From Congeria kusceri (lineage: Eukaryota > Mollusca > Bivalvia > Myida > Dreissenidae), in assembly GCA_027627225.1 (NCBI GenBank), contig JAPFQT010000079.1:124001-188000 (forward strand): a DNA stretch of 64,000 bases, written 5' to 3'. This document shows, piece by piece, positions 46,095 through 59,366 of this stretch. The first letter of the stretch is position 1, and every line of letters starts with the position of its first letter. Under the pieces are notes generated by a model. It was not told the DNA's origin, searched no databases, and was given only the letters and a program-made list of their open reading frames with translations. The translations under genes were made by a program, and so were the position numbers.

Positions 46095-48052
46095 CTAAGC
46101 ATATTTATGATGCTTAAGGTGTGGAAGACTGTCATAATCAGGTTTGGGGTCACTCATGCCCTTGCCGTAGTGTAATTCCTCATGCAGTTTGTATCGATAA
46201 TTCCGCGTCCTGGCACGTAAAGCTCGTGCTTTGTTGGTAGCGGATGTTTGCTTTCGGTTAAGGTCGTTGCGGTCCTCATATGCTATCTGCTTAATAATCT
46301 TTGACCCCTGGGTAAGGTTAGCATTTAGTTCAGTGGTTTTTGCAATTACAGAGTCAGCATAGCCATTGTTTAATTTGTGAACCTGCCCGTGAATTCGACC
46401 TACACAGTTGCGTGAGAAAGTCACAGTTTTAGGATTGACAGCTTGGTACGACCTGTTTACTGCTTCACTTTTTTGGGTTGTGGTTAAAAGTTTGGTAGCG
46501 TCAAGAGCAGCTGGACCTAAAACCATTTCAATGCATTTTTTAAGGACTTGTTGGTCACTGTCAACCATTTTAACCTTGACATTGTCTGGCATGAAATTCT
46601 TAGCTTGCCTATTTGTACCAGCACAGACATAACTGTACTTTGCACAATGAGTACCGCAGTAACCACTGAAGCATAGAACAATGGTTGCGATTACATCAAC
46701 CATGACCTTCTTTAGAACCTTGATGTCACCCTGGTGTTTATTGTGGGCAGCTTTAAGCTCAGCCATACACCTAGCTTTGACCGAGAGAGCGAACCGACTC
46801 CTGATATTAGACTTGGAATGACCCTTGAGCATGCCCTTTGAGAAAGGCGCTTTGTTGAGCTCGCGCTTCAGCGAGTTGCCTAGGTGCCTCAGATCCTTAA
46901 GATGACCCACATTGTGACCGTGAGAGTTACGAACACCTTGGAATGCCCTACTGTCCCCATCACAAGTGAAATTTGCTATTTTGATGTCCTTAGAGATCTG
47001 GTCACCTAACAACCTATTCCATTTGCCTTCGTCACCTATTGGTTCCCTCTCTGAAACATTTGCAGAACAATGCCCCTATGATTGGGGCACTGAACAGGTT
47101 TACCCTTATTCCTAAGCATTGATGCAGTCCTGCATAGTTTATTTGCTACTTGTACCCCTACAATTTGCTTGTTTCTGGTATTGTTTTCACGCATAGTGCT
47201 TATGGCAATAGTTCCGGCTTGAAAGGGTGTCGCGTCAGAGTTAAAAATTGGATTGTTGTAGCAAGTGTCCCCTTCAACATTTACCTTAGAGGGATCTTTT
47301 TGACCAATTTTGGCATTTTCAGCAACTAAGTTTTCTCTAATCTGGTACATGCTTCTCTCATTTAGGGATTTAAGGGCAGTATTGACCTTATTTGCTTGTT
47401 TTTGCATAGCAAGTGGAGAGGGAGCAATGATATTGGTTGTGTTGAGAATTCTGCGGGAACCTGTGTTCCCAATAGAAGTACTTGCAACACCTATTTGGAA
47501 GCCTACATTGATCTGAGCTGCCTTTCTGCCCCTGGTACTTGATGGAACCTCATTGTAAAGCTTATAATGCTTGCCTACATATCTGCATCTTGTACATTTT
47601 AACCTTTCCTCCCAGCCTAAGCCCCACTTTATGGAAGCACTGCCGTCAATTACCAAGTCGCCCCTACATTTATCACTTCTTAACCTATGCTTTCTATTTT
47701 CAGAGGACATCATAGACTGGAGTAGGGCGGGGACATAGACCTTGTTCGTAAGTAAGTCGGGATGGACTTTTGATGGAGCAGGAACCCGTAACAGGTCTAC
47801 ATAGCGAATCTTGTTCGCTCTCGGACGCAATGGCTTAGCTGGGGTTTGAGAGCCGTCTACATCCCGAAAAGTAAGAACCTTGTCATTGTAAGCTACCCGT
47901 GCTTCAAAGGATGACCTTTCTAACCTTACATAGGTTGTGTTGGAATTTGACCTTCTTTCATAATTATGTTTTTTCCCCTTCACCGGACTAGTCCCACCTC
48001 GTTTAAAACCAACATTGAGCAACTTTTTCTTTTGCTTGGTTATGAACCCCAT
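46095..48052 (-). CDS. Mutator-like transposase, unit 12 (C288R)
   Basis: Open in both frames apart from the common frame change. C288 of the TMCENN motif is R. Confidence 0.8.
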
Positions 48053-48813
48053 TTTGACCAGATTGCCACCTTAAAAAAAGTCAAAGTACTTATTTTGTGC
48101 CCAAAATATGCAATTTTGTATTCCCTTAAACCTCTAAATGTGAGCAGGCAATGCAAATTGACCACCTGCTGCAGTTTAAAGGCACTCATGACATTATATA
48201 CTAGAATATATAATTGGTGGCCTGTAATTAAAGAGGCTGCGACAAACAAGGTGCTTTAAAGATTTTACACTTTATTGGTTTGAAACAAGCAATTACTGGA
48301 AGCTGATTGATTTCTACACTTCAAAGTATCTTTGATCTCCCATTTTGACTAATTTGTTAATTGTCTTGGATGAAATTGGAATTTTTTTTCTATTAAATTT
48401 ACATTTTTGGGGTGATTTTTTTAAAAAAATACACAAAAAATACATTATCAAAATGGCTTAGAGTAAAAATATCTATCAAAGTCATTCTCTCCTCACCCCA
48501 CATAAGCCCCCCATACATGTTTGTTTGGTTTGTTTGGGTATTTTGTCACAAATATTGCAAATATCAGCTTTAATTGTTAGAGGGACATTTAAGCTTCAAG
48601 ACGCTTGAAATCACCGGCTTCCGACCAAAATCACCTGTGTTTGAAAATATGAAATAAAATGGCCAAATGGACAGATATACAAGCCAAACTTAATATATTG
48701 GTGCAATATGCATGGGAAGATAATTATATGCAAGAAAAACTAATTTTAATGAGAACAAATTTCTCTTATACTGACTTTGGGTTAAAATAAAATATCGTCT
48801 GCAAGTGCAAAAT

Positions 48814-49355
48814 ATGGATGAGAAAGCAGATTTTTGGTCATTTCTGAGCAAAAGAGTAGAAAATAAGTGCATTAAATGCATCAATTCAGATTGTTTGATC
48901 TGGAATGGTTGTATTTCAAATAGTTCCTTACCCTATTATGGCCGAATGAGGGCTAAATTGCCCTCGGACATAAAATCAGAGACATACTTGGTTCTCCGTG
49001 TAGCGTTAATGTGCTACATGAAGTCAGAATTGAACGCCAGGGACTCTGTGAGCCACTTATGCAACAATAGCTTGTGTGTTAAGCCTGAACATTTAAACAT
49101 AGAGCCCCATTCCACCAACATGGAACGGCGGACATGTTTACAGTTCGGACAGTGCAGCGGGCATGGAACTGAGCCAGCCTGCATATTTGGTAAAAACATG
49201 AATACAACAAGCTTTATCACTTCCTTTTATTCATAGAAATACACTTAAAATACATAAATGCATGTTTTTTTTCATTTTATATCTATTTCTATTGGGTATT
49301 TTTGCCTTTTTCAGGTAGAGGAACGCCTGATGCTGACGCGAGGGCCACTTGTTAG
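48814..49355 (+). CDS. His-Cys box nuclease, unit 13
   Basis: Exons 48814-49189 and 49315-49355. The consensus protein. Confidence 0.85.
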
Positions 49356-49412
49356 AGGTCTCTTATGCCAAAACAGGTAATAATAACAATTTATTATCAG
49401 GTACACAATCAA

Positions 49413-51370
49413 CTAAGCATATTTATGATGCTTAAGGTGTGGAAGACTGTCATAATCAGGTTTGGGGTCACTCATGCCCTTGCCGTAGTGTAATTCCTCA
49501 TGCAGTTTGTATCGATAATTCCGCGTCCTGGCACGTAAAGCTCGTGCTTTGTTGGTAGCGGATGTTTGCTTTCGGTTAAGGTCGTTGCGGTCCTCATATG
49601 CTATCTGCTTAATAATCTTTGACCCCTGGGTAAGGTTAGCATTTAGTTCAGTGGTTTTTGCAATTACAGAGTCAGCATAGCCATTGTTTAATTTGTGAAC
49701 CTGCCCGTGAATTCGACCTACACAGTTGCGTGAGAAAGTCACAGTTTTAGGATTGACAGCTTGGTACGACCTGTTTACTGCTTCACTTTTTTGGGTTGTG
49801 GTTAAAAGTTTGGTAGCGTCAAGAGCAGCTGGACCTAAAACCATTTCAATGCATTTTTTAAGGACTTGTTGGTCACTGTCAACCATTTTAACCTTGACAT
49901 TGTCTGGCATGAAATTCTTAGCTTGCCTATTTGTACCAGCACAGACATAACTGTACTTTGCACAATGAGTACCGCAGTAACCACTGAAGCATAGAACAAT
50001 GGTTGCGATTACATCAACCATGACCTTCTTTAGAACCTTGATGTCACCCTGGTGTTTATTGTGGGCAGCTTTAAGCTCAGCCATACACCTAGCTTTGACC
50101 GAGAGAGCGAACCGACTCCTGATATTAGACTTGGAATGACCCTTGAGCATGCCCTTTGAGAAAGGCGCTTTGTTGAGCTCGCGCTTCAGCGAGTTGCCTA
50201 GGTGCCTCAGATCCTTAAGATGACCCACATTGTGACCGTGAGAGTTACGAACACCTTGGAATGCCCTACTGTCCCCATCACAAGTGAAATTTGCTATTTT
50301 GATGTCCTTAGAGATCTGGTCACCTAACAACCTATTCCATTTGCCTTCATCACCTATTGGTTCCCTCTCTGAAACATTTGCAGAACAATGCCCCTATGAT
50401 TGGGGCACTGAACAGGTTTACCCTTATTCCTAAGCATTGATGCAGTCCTGCATAGTTTATTTGCTACTTGTACCCCTACAATTTGCTTGTTTCTGGTATT
50501 GTTTTCACACATAGTGCTTATGGCAATAGTTCCGGCTTGAAAGGGTGTCGCGTCAGAGTTAAAAATTGGATTGTTGTAGCAAGTGTCCCCTTCAACATTT
50601 ACCTTAGAGGGATCTTTTTGACCAATTTTGGCATTTTCAGCAACTAAGTTTTCTCTAATCTGGTACATGCTTCTCTCATTTAGGGATTTAAGGGCAGTAT
50701 TGACCTTATTTGCTTGTTTTTGCATAGCAAGTGGAGAGGGAGCAATGATATTGGTTGTGTTGAGAATTCTGCGGGAACCTGTGTTCCCAATAGAAGTACT
50801 TGCAACACCTATTTGGAAGCCTACATTGATCTGAGCTGCCTTTCTGCCCCTGGTACTTGATGGAACCTCATTGTAAAGCTTATAATGATTGCCTACATAT
50901 CTGCATCTTGTACATTTTAACCTTTCCTCCCAGCCTAAGCCCCACTTTATGGAAGCACTGCCGTCAATTACCAAGTCGCCCCTACATTTATCACTTCTTA
51001 ACCTATGCTTTCTATTTTCAGAGGACATCATAGACTGGAGTAGGGCGGGGACATAGACCTTGTTCGTAAGTAAGTCGGGATGGACTTTTGATGGAGCAGG
51101 AACCCGTAACAGGTCTACATAGCGAATCTTGTTCGCTCTCGGACGCAAGGGCTTAGCTGGGGTTTGAGAGCCGTCTACATCCCGAAAAGTAAGAACCTTG
51201 TCATTGTAAGCTACCCGTGCTTCAAAGGATGACCTTTCTAACCTTACATAGGTTGTGTTGGAATTTGACCTTCTTTCATAATTATGTTTTTTCCCCTTCA
51301 CCGGACTAGTCCCACCTCGTTTAAAACCAACATTGAGCAACTTTTTCTTTTGCTTGGTTATGAACCCCAT
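49413..51370 (-). CDS. Mutator-like transposase, unit 13 (K161N)
   Basis: Open in both frames apart from the common frame change. K161, just after the C153/C156 motif, is N. Confidence 0.8.
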
Positions 51371-52131
51371 TTTGACCAGATTGCCACCTTAAAAAAAGTC
51401 AAAGTACTTATTTTGTGCCCAAAATATGCAATTTTGTATTCCCTTAAACCTCTAAATGTGAGCAGGCAATGCAAATTGACCACCTGCTGCAGTTTAAAGG
51501 CACTCATGACATTATATACTAGAATATATAATTGGTGGCCTGTAATTAAAGAGGCTGCGACAAACAAGGTGCTTTAAAGATTTTACACTTTATTGGTTTG
51601 AAACAAGCAATTACTGGAAGCTGATTGATTTCTACACTTCAAAGTATCTTTGATCTCCCATTTTGACTAATTTGTTAATTGTCTTGGATGAAATTGGAAT
51701 TATTTTTCTATTAAATTTACATTTTTGGGGTGATTTTTTTTAAAAAATACACAAAAAATACATTATCAAAATGGCTTAGAGTAAAAATATCTAACAAAGT
51801 CATTCTCTCCTCACCCCACATAAGCCCCCCATACATGTTTGTTTGGTTTGTTTGGGTATTTTGTCACAAATATTGCAAATATCAGCTTTAATTGTTAGAG
51901 GGACATTTAAGCTTCAAGACGCTTGAAATCACCGGCTTCCGACCAAAATCACCTGTGTTTGAAAATATGAAATAAAATGGCCAAATGGACAGATATACAA
52001 GCCAAACTTAATATATTGGTGCAATATGCATGGGAAGATAATTATATGCAAGAAAAACTAATTTTAATGAGAACAAATTTCTCTTATACTGACTTTGGGT
52101 TAAAATAAAATATCGTCTGCAAGTGCAAAAT

Positions 52132-52673
52132 ATGGATGAGAAAGCAGATTTTTGGTCATTTCTGAGCAAAAGAGTAGAAAATAAGTGCATTAAATGCATC
52201 AATTCAGATTGTTTGATCTGGAGTGGTTGTATTTCAAATAGTTCCTTACCCTATTATGGCCGAATGAGGGCTAAATTGCCCTCGGACATAAAATCAGAGA
52301 CATACTTGGTTCTCCGTGTAGCGTTAATGTGCTACATGAAGTCAGAATTGAACGCCAGGGACTCTGTGAGCCACTTATGCAACAATAGCTTGTGTGTTAA
52401 GCCTGAACATTTAAACATAGAGCCCCATTCCACCAACATGGAACGGCGGACATGTTTACAGTTCGGACAGTGCAGCGGGCATGGAACTGAGCCAGCCTGC
52501 ATATTTGGTAAAAACATGAATACAACAAGCTTTATCACTTCCTTTTATTCATAGAAATACACTTAAAATACATAAATGCATGTTTTTTTTCATTTTATAT
52601 CTATTTCTATTGGGTATTTTTGCCTTTTTCAGGTAGAGGAACGCCTGATGCTGACGCGAGGGCCACTTGTTAG
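52132..52673 (+). CDS. His-Cys box nuclease, unit 14 (N31S)
   Basis: Exons 52132-52507 and 52633-52673. N31 in the CLIWNGC segment is S; C27, C33 and the whole His-Cys box are kept. Confidence 0.85.
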
Positions 52674-52730
52674 AGGTCTCTTATGCCAAAACAGGTAATA
52701 ATAACAATTTATTATCAGGTACACAATCAA

Positions 52731-54688
52731 CTAAGCATATTTATGATGCTTAAGGTGTGGAAGACTGTCATAATCAGGTTTGGGGTCACTCATGCCCTTG
52801 CCGTAGTGTAATTCCTCATGCAGTTTGTATCGATAATTCCGCGTCCTGGCACGTAAAGCTCGTGCTTTGTTGGTAGCGGATGTTTGCTTTCGGTTAAGGT
52901 CGTTGCGGTCCTCATATGCTATCTGCTTAATAATCTTTGACCCCTGGGTAAGGTTAGCATTTAGTTCAGTGGTTTTTGCAATTACAGAGTCAGCATAGCC
53001 ATTGTTTAATTTGTGAACCTGCCCGTGAATTCGACCTACACAGTTGCGTGAGAAAGTCACAGTTTTAGGATTGACAGCTTGGTACGACCTGTTTACTGCT
53101 TCACTTTTTTGGGTTGTGGTTAAAAGTTTGGTAGCGTCAAGAGCAGCTGGACCTAAAACCATTTCAATGCATTTTTTAAGGACTTGTTGGTCACTGTCAA
53201 CCATTTTAACCTTGACATTGTCTGGCATGAAATTCTTAGCTTGCCTATTTGTACCAGCACAGACATAACTGTACTTTGCACAATGAGTACCGCAGTAACC
53301 ACTGAAGCATAGAACAATGGTTGCGATTACATCAACCATGACCTTCTTTAGAACCTTGATGTCACCCTGGTGTTTATTGTGGGCAGCTTTAAGCTCAGCC
53401 ATACACCTAGCTTTGACCGAGAGAGCGAACCGACTCCTGATATTAGACTTGGAATGACCCTTGAGCATGCCCTTTGAGAAAGGCGCTTTGTTGAGCTCGC
53501 GCTTCAGCGAGTTGCCTAGGTGCCTCAGATCCTTAAGATGACCCACATTGTGACCGTGAGAGTTACGAACACCTTGGAATGCCCTACTGTCCCCATCACA
53601 AGTGAAATTTGCTATTTTGATGTCCTTAGAGATCTGGTCACCTAACAACCTATTCCATTTGCCTTCGTCACCTATTGGTTCCCTCTCTGAAACATTTGCA
53701 GAACAATGCCCCTATGATTGGGGCACTGAACAGGTTTACCCTTATTCCTAAGCATTGATGCAGTCCTGCATAGTTTATTTGCTACTTGTACCCCTACAAT
53801 TTGCTTGTTTCTGGTATTGTTTTCACGCATAGTGCTTATGGCAATAGTTCCGGCTTGAAAGGGTGTCGCGTCAGAGTTAAAAATTGGATTGTTGTAGCAA
53901 GTGTCCCCTTCAACATTTACCTTAGAGGGATCTTTTTGACCAATTTTGGCATTTTCAGCAACTAAGTTTTCTCTAATCTGGTACATGCTTCTCTCATTTA
54001 GGGATTTAAGGGCAGTATTGACCTTATTTGCTTGTTTTTGCATAGCAAGTGGAGAGGGAGCAATGATATTGGTTGTGTTGAGAATTCTGCGGGAACCTGT
54101 GTTCCCAATAGAAGTACTTGCAACACCTATTTGGAAGCCTACATTGATCTGAGCTGCCTTTCTGCCCCTGGTACTTGATGGAACCTCATTGTAAAGCTTA
54201 TAATGCTTGCCTACATATCTGCATCTTGTACATTTTAACCTTTCCTCCCAGCCTAAGCCCCACTTTATGGAAGCACTGCCGTCAATTACCAAGTCGCCCC
54301 TACATTTATCACTTCTTAACCTATGCTTTCTATTTTCAGAGGACATCATAGACTGGAGTAGGGCGGGGACATAGACCTTGTTCGTAAGTAAGTCGGGATG
54401 GACTTTTGATGGAGCAGGAACCCGTAACAGGTCTACATAGCGAATCTTGTTCGCTCTTGGACGCAAGGGCTTAGCTGGGGTTTGAGAGCCGTCTACATCC
54501 CGAAAAGTAAGAACCTTGTCATTGTAAGCTACCCGTGCTTCAAAGGATGACCTTTCTAACCTTACATAGGTTGTGTTGGAATTTGACCTTCTTTCATAAT
54601 TATGTTTTTTCCCCTTCACCGGACTAGTCCCACCTCGTTTAAAACCAACATTGAGCAACTTTTTCTTTTGCTTGGTTATGAACCCCAT
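52731..54688 (-). CDS. Mutator-like transposase, unit 14 (C288R)
   Basis: Open in both frames apart from the common frame change; same R288 as unit 12. Confidence 0.8.
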
Positions 54689-55449
54689 TTTGACCAGATT
54701 GCCACCTTAAAAAAAGTCAAAGTACTTATTTTGTGCCCAAAATATGCAATTTTGTATTCCCTTAAACCTCTAAATGTGAGCAGGCAATGCAAATTGACCA
54801 CCTGCTGCAGTTTAAAGGCACTCATGACATTATATACTAGAATATATAATTGGTGGCCTGTAATTAAAGAGGCTGCGACAAACAAGGTGCTTTAAAGATT
54901 TTACACTTTATTGGTTTGAAACAAGCAATTACTGGAAGCTGATTGATTTCTACACTTCAAAGTATCTTTGATCTCCCATTTTGACTAATTTGTTAATTGT
55001 CTTGGATGAAATTGGAATTTTTTTTCTATTAAATTTACATTTTTGGGGTGATTTTTTTAAAAAAATACACAAAAAATACATTATCAAAATGGCTTAGAGT
55101 AAAAATATCTATCAAAGTCATTCTCTCCTCACCCCACATAAGCCCCCCATACATGTTTGTTTGGTTTGTTTGGGTATTTTGTCACAAATATTGCAAATAT
55201 CAGCTTTAATTGTTAGAGGGACATTTAAGCTTCAAGACGCTTGAAATCACCGGCTTCCGACCAAAATCACCTGTGTTTGAAAATATGAAATAAAATGGCC
55301 AAATGGACAGATATACAAGCCAAACTTAATATATTGGTGCAATATGCATGGGAAGATAATTATATGCAAGAAAAACTAATTTTAATGAGAACAAATTTCT
55401 CTTATACTGACTTTGGGTTAAAATAAAATATCGTCTGCAAGTGCAAAAT

Positions 55450-55991
55450 ATGGATGAGAAAGCAGATTTTTGGTCATTTCTGAGCAAAAGAGTAGAAAAT
55501 AAGTGCATTAAATGCATCAATTCAGATTGTTTGATCTGGAATGGTTGTATTTCAAATAGTTCCTTACCCTATTATGGCCGAATGAGGGCTAAATTGCCCT
55601 CGGACATAAAATCAGAGACATACTTGGTTCTCCGTGTAGCGTTAATGTGCTACATGAAGTCAGAATTGAACGCCAGGGACTCTGTGAGCCACTTATGCAA
55701 CAATAGCTTGTGTGTTAAGCCTGAACATTTAAACATAGAGCCCCATTCCACCAACATGGAACGGCGGACATGTTTACAGTTCGGACAGTGCAGCGGGCAT
55801 GGAACTGAGCCAGCCTGCATATTTGGTAAAAACATGAATACAACAAGCTTTATCACTTCCTTTTATTCATAGAAATACACTTAAAATACATAAATGCATG
55901 TTTTTTTTCATTTTATATCTATTTCTATTGGGTATTTTTGCCTTTTTCAGGTAGAGGAACGCCTGATGCTGACGCGAGGGCCACTTGTTAG
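55450..55991 (+). CDS. His-Cys box nuclease, unit 15
   Basis: Exons 55450-55825 and 55951-55991. The consensus protein. Confidence 0.85.
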
Positions 55992-56048
55992 AGGTCTCTT
56001 ATGCCAAAACAGGTAATAATAACAATTTATTATCAGGTACACAATCAA

Positions 56049-58006
56049 CTAAGCATATTTATGATGCTTAAGGTGTGGAAGACTGTCATAATCAGGTTTG
56101 GGGTCACTCATGCCCTTGCCGTAGTGTAATTCCTCATGCAGTTTGTATCGATAATTCCGCGTCCTGGCACGTAAAGCTCGTGCTTTGTTGGTAGCGGATG
56201 TTTGCTTTCGGTTAAGGTCGTTGCGGTCCTCATATGCTATCTGCTTAATAATCTTTGACCCCTGGGTAAGGTTAGCATTTAGTTCAGTGGTTTTTGCAAT
56301 TACAGAGTCAGCATAGCCATTGTTTAATTTGTGAACCTGCCCGTGAATTCGACCTACACAGTTGCGTGAGAAAGTCACAGTTTTAGGATTGACAGCTTGG
56401 TACGACCTGTTTACTGCTTCACTTTTTTGGGTTGTGGTTAAAAGTTTGGTAGCGTCAAGAGCAGCTGGACCTAAAACCATTTCAATGCATTTTTTAAGGA
56501 CTTGTTGGTCACTGTCAACCATTTTAACCTTGACATTGTCTGGCATGAAATTCTTAGCTTGCCTATTTGTACCAGCACAGACATAACTGTACTTTGCACA
56601 ATGAGTACCGCAGTAACCACTGAAGCATAGAACAATGGTTGCGATTACATCAACCATGACCTTCTTTAGAACCTTGATGTCACCCTGGTGTTTATTGTGG
56701 GCAGCTTTAAGCTCAGCCATACACCTAGCTTTGACCGAGAGAGCGAACCGACTCCTGATATTAGACTTGGAATGACCCTTGAGCATGCCCTTTGAGAAAG
56801 GCGCTTTGTTGAGCTCGCGCTTCAGCGAGTTGCCTACGTGCCTCAGATCCTTAAGATGACCCACATTGTGACCGTGAGAGTTACGAACACCTTGGAATGC
56901 CCTACTGTCCCCATCACAAGTGAAATTTGCTATTTTGATGTCCTTAGAGATCTGGTCACCTAACAACCTATTCCATTTGCCTTCGTCACCTATTGGTTCC
57001 CTCTCTGAAACATTTGCAGAACAATGCCCCTATGATTGGGGCACTGAACAGGTTTACCCTTATTCCTAAGCATTGATGCAGTCCTGCATAGTTTATTTGC
57101 TACTTGTATCCCTACAATTTGCTTGTTTCTGGTATTGTTTTCACACATAATGCTTATGTCAATAGTTCCGGCTTGAAAGGGTGTCGCGTCAGAGTTAAAA
57201 ATTGGATTGTTGTAGCAAGTGTCCCCTTCAACATTTACCTTAGAGGGATCTTTTTGACCAATTTTGGCATTTTCAGCAACTAAGTTTTCTCTAATCTGGT
57301 ACATGCTTCTCTCATTTAGGGATTTAAGGGCAGTATTGACCTTATTTGCTTGTTTTTGCATAGCAAGTGGAGAGGGAGCAATGATATTGGTTGTGTTGAG
57401 AATTCTGCGGGAACCTGTGTTCCCAATAGAAGTACTTGCAACACCTATTTGGAAGCCTACATTGATCTGAGCTGCCTTTCTGCCCCTGGTACTTGATGGA
57501 ACCTCATTGTAAAGCTTATAATGCTTGCCTACATATCTGCATCTTGTACATTTTAACCTTTCCTCCCAGCCTAAGCCCCACTTTATGGAAGCACTGCCGT
57601 CAATTACCAAGTCGCCCCTACATTTATCACTTCTTAACCTATGCTTTCTATTTTCAGAGGACATCATAGACTGGAGTAGGGCGGGGACATAGACCTTGTT
57701 CGTAAGTAAGTCGGGATGGACTTTTGATGGAGCAGGAACCCGTAACAGGTCTACATAGCGAATCTTGTTCGCTCTCGGACGCAATGGCTTAGCTGGGGTT
57801 TGAGAGCCGTCTACATCCCGAAAAGTAAGAACCTTGTCATTGTAAGCTACCCGTGCTTCAAAGGATGACCTTTCTAACCTTACATAGGTTGTGTTGGAAT
57901 TTGACCTTCTTTCATAATTATGTTTTTTCCCCTTCACCGGACTAGTCCCACCTCGTTTAAAACCAACATTGAGCAACTTTTTCTTTTGCTTGGTTATGAA
58001 CCCCAT
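56049..58006 (-). CDS. Mutator-like transposase, unit 15
   Basis: Open in both frames apart from the common frame change. V44, D283, I286 and I300 as in units 4 and 7, but I12 instead of M12. Confidence 0.8.
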
Positions 58007-58767
58007 TTTGACCAGATTGCCACCTTAAAAAAAGTCAAAGTACTTATTTTGTGCCCAAAATATGCAATTTTGTATTCCCTTAAACCTCTAAATGTGAGCA
58101 GGCAATGCAAATTGACCACCTGCTGCAGTTTAAAGGCACTCATGACATTATATACTAGAATATATAATTGGTGGCCTGTAATTAAAGAGGCTGCGACAAA
58201 CAAGGTGCTTTAAAGATTTTACACTTTATTGGTTTGAAACAAGCAATTACTGGAAGCTGATTGATTTCTACACTTCAAAGTATCTTTGATCTCCCATTTT
58301 GACTAATTTGTTAATTGTCTTGGATGAAATTGGAATTTTTTTTCTATTAAATTTACATTTTTGGGGTGATTTTTTTAAAAAAATACACAAAAAATACATT
58401 ATCAAAATGGCTTAGAGTAAAAATATCTATCAAAGTCATTCTCTCCTCACCCCACATAAGCCCCCCATACATGTTTGTTTGGTTTGTTTGGGTATTTTGT
58501 CACAAATATTGCAAATATCAGCTTTAATTGTTAGAGGGACATTTAAGCTTCAAGACGCTTGAAATCACCGGCTTCCGACCAAAATCACCTGTGTTTGAAA
58601 ATATGAAATAAAATGGCCAAATGGACAGATATACAAGCCAAACTTAATATATTGGTGCAATATGCATGGGAAGATAATTATATGCAAGAAAAACTAATTT
58701 TAATGAGAACAAATTTCTCTTATACTGACTTTGGGTTAAAATAAAATATCGTCTGCAAGTGCAAAAT

Positions 58768-59309
58768 ATGGATGAGAAAGCAGATTTTTGGTCATTTCTG
58801 AGCAAAAGAGTAGAAAATAAGTGCATTAAATGCATCAATTCAGATTGTTTGATCTGGAATGGTTGTATTTCAAATAGTTCCTTACCCTATTATGGCCGAA
58901 TGAGGGCTAAATTGCCCTCGGACATAAAATCAGAGACATACTTGGTTCTCCGTGTAGCGTTAATGTGCTACATGAAGTCAGAATTGAACGCCAGGGACTC
59001 TGTGAGCCACTTATGCAACAATAGCTTGTGTGTTAAGCCTGAACATTTAAACATAGAGCCCCATTCCACCAACATGGAACGGCGGACATGTTTACAGTTC
59101 GGACAGTGCAGCGGGCATGGAACTGAGCCAGCCTGCATATTTGGTAAAAACATGAATACAACAAGCTTTATCACTTCCTTTTATTCATAGAAATACACTT
59201 AAAATACATAAATGCATGTTTTTTTTCATTTTATATCTATTTCTATTGGGTATTTTTGCCTTTTTCAGGTAGAGGAACGCCTGATGCTGACGCGAGGGCC
59301 ACTTGTTAG
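58768..59309 (+). CDS. His-Cys box nuclease, unit 16
   Basis: Exons 58768-59143 and 59269-59309. The consensus protein. Confidence 0.85.
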
Positions 59310-59366
59310 AGGTCTCTTATGCCAAAACAGGTAATAATAACAATTTATTATCAGGTACACAATCAA

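Larger units (their letters stand above)
45452..48769. repeat. Array unit 12 (3,318 bp)
   Basis: Carries CGCAATGGC (shared with unit 15) and C288R (shared with unit 14). Spacer 48053-48813 carries T7A7 and the ATCTATC variant. Confidence 0.95.
48770..52087. repeat. Array unit 13 (3,318 bp)
   Basis: Spacer 51371-52131 carries T8A6 and one A inside the preceding T-run (GGAATTATTTTTC). Confidence 0.95.
52088..55405. repeat. Array unit 14 (3,318 bp)
   Basis: Shares C288R with unit 12 and the CTCTTGGACGC variant with units 3 and 6. Spacer 54689-55449 carries T7A7 and ATCTATC. Confidence 0.95.
55406..58723. repeat. Array unit 15 (3,318 bp)
   Basis: Carries the unit 4/7 variants (V44, D283, I286, I300) together with CGCAATGGC of unit 12. 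Spacer 58007-58767 carries T7A7 and ATCTATC. Confidence 0.95.
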
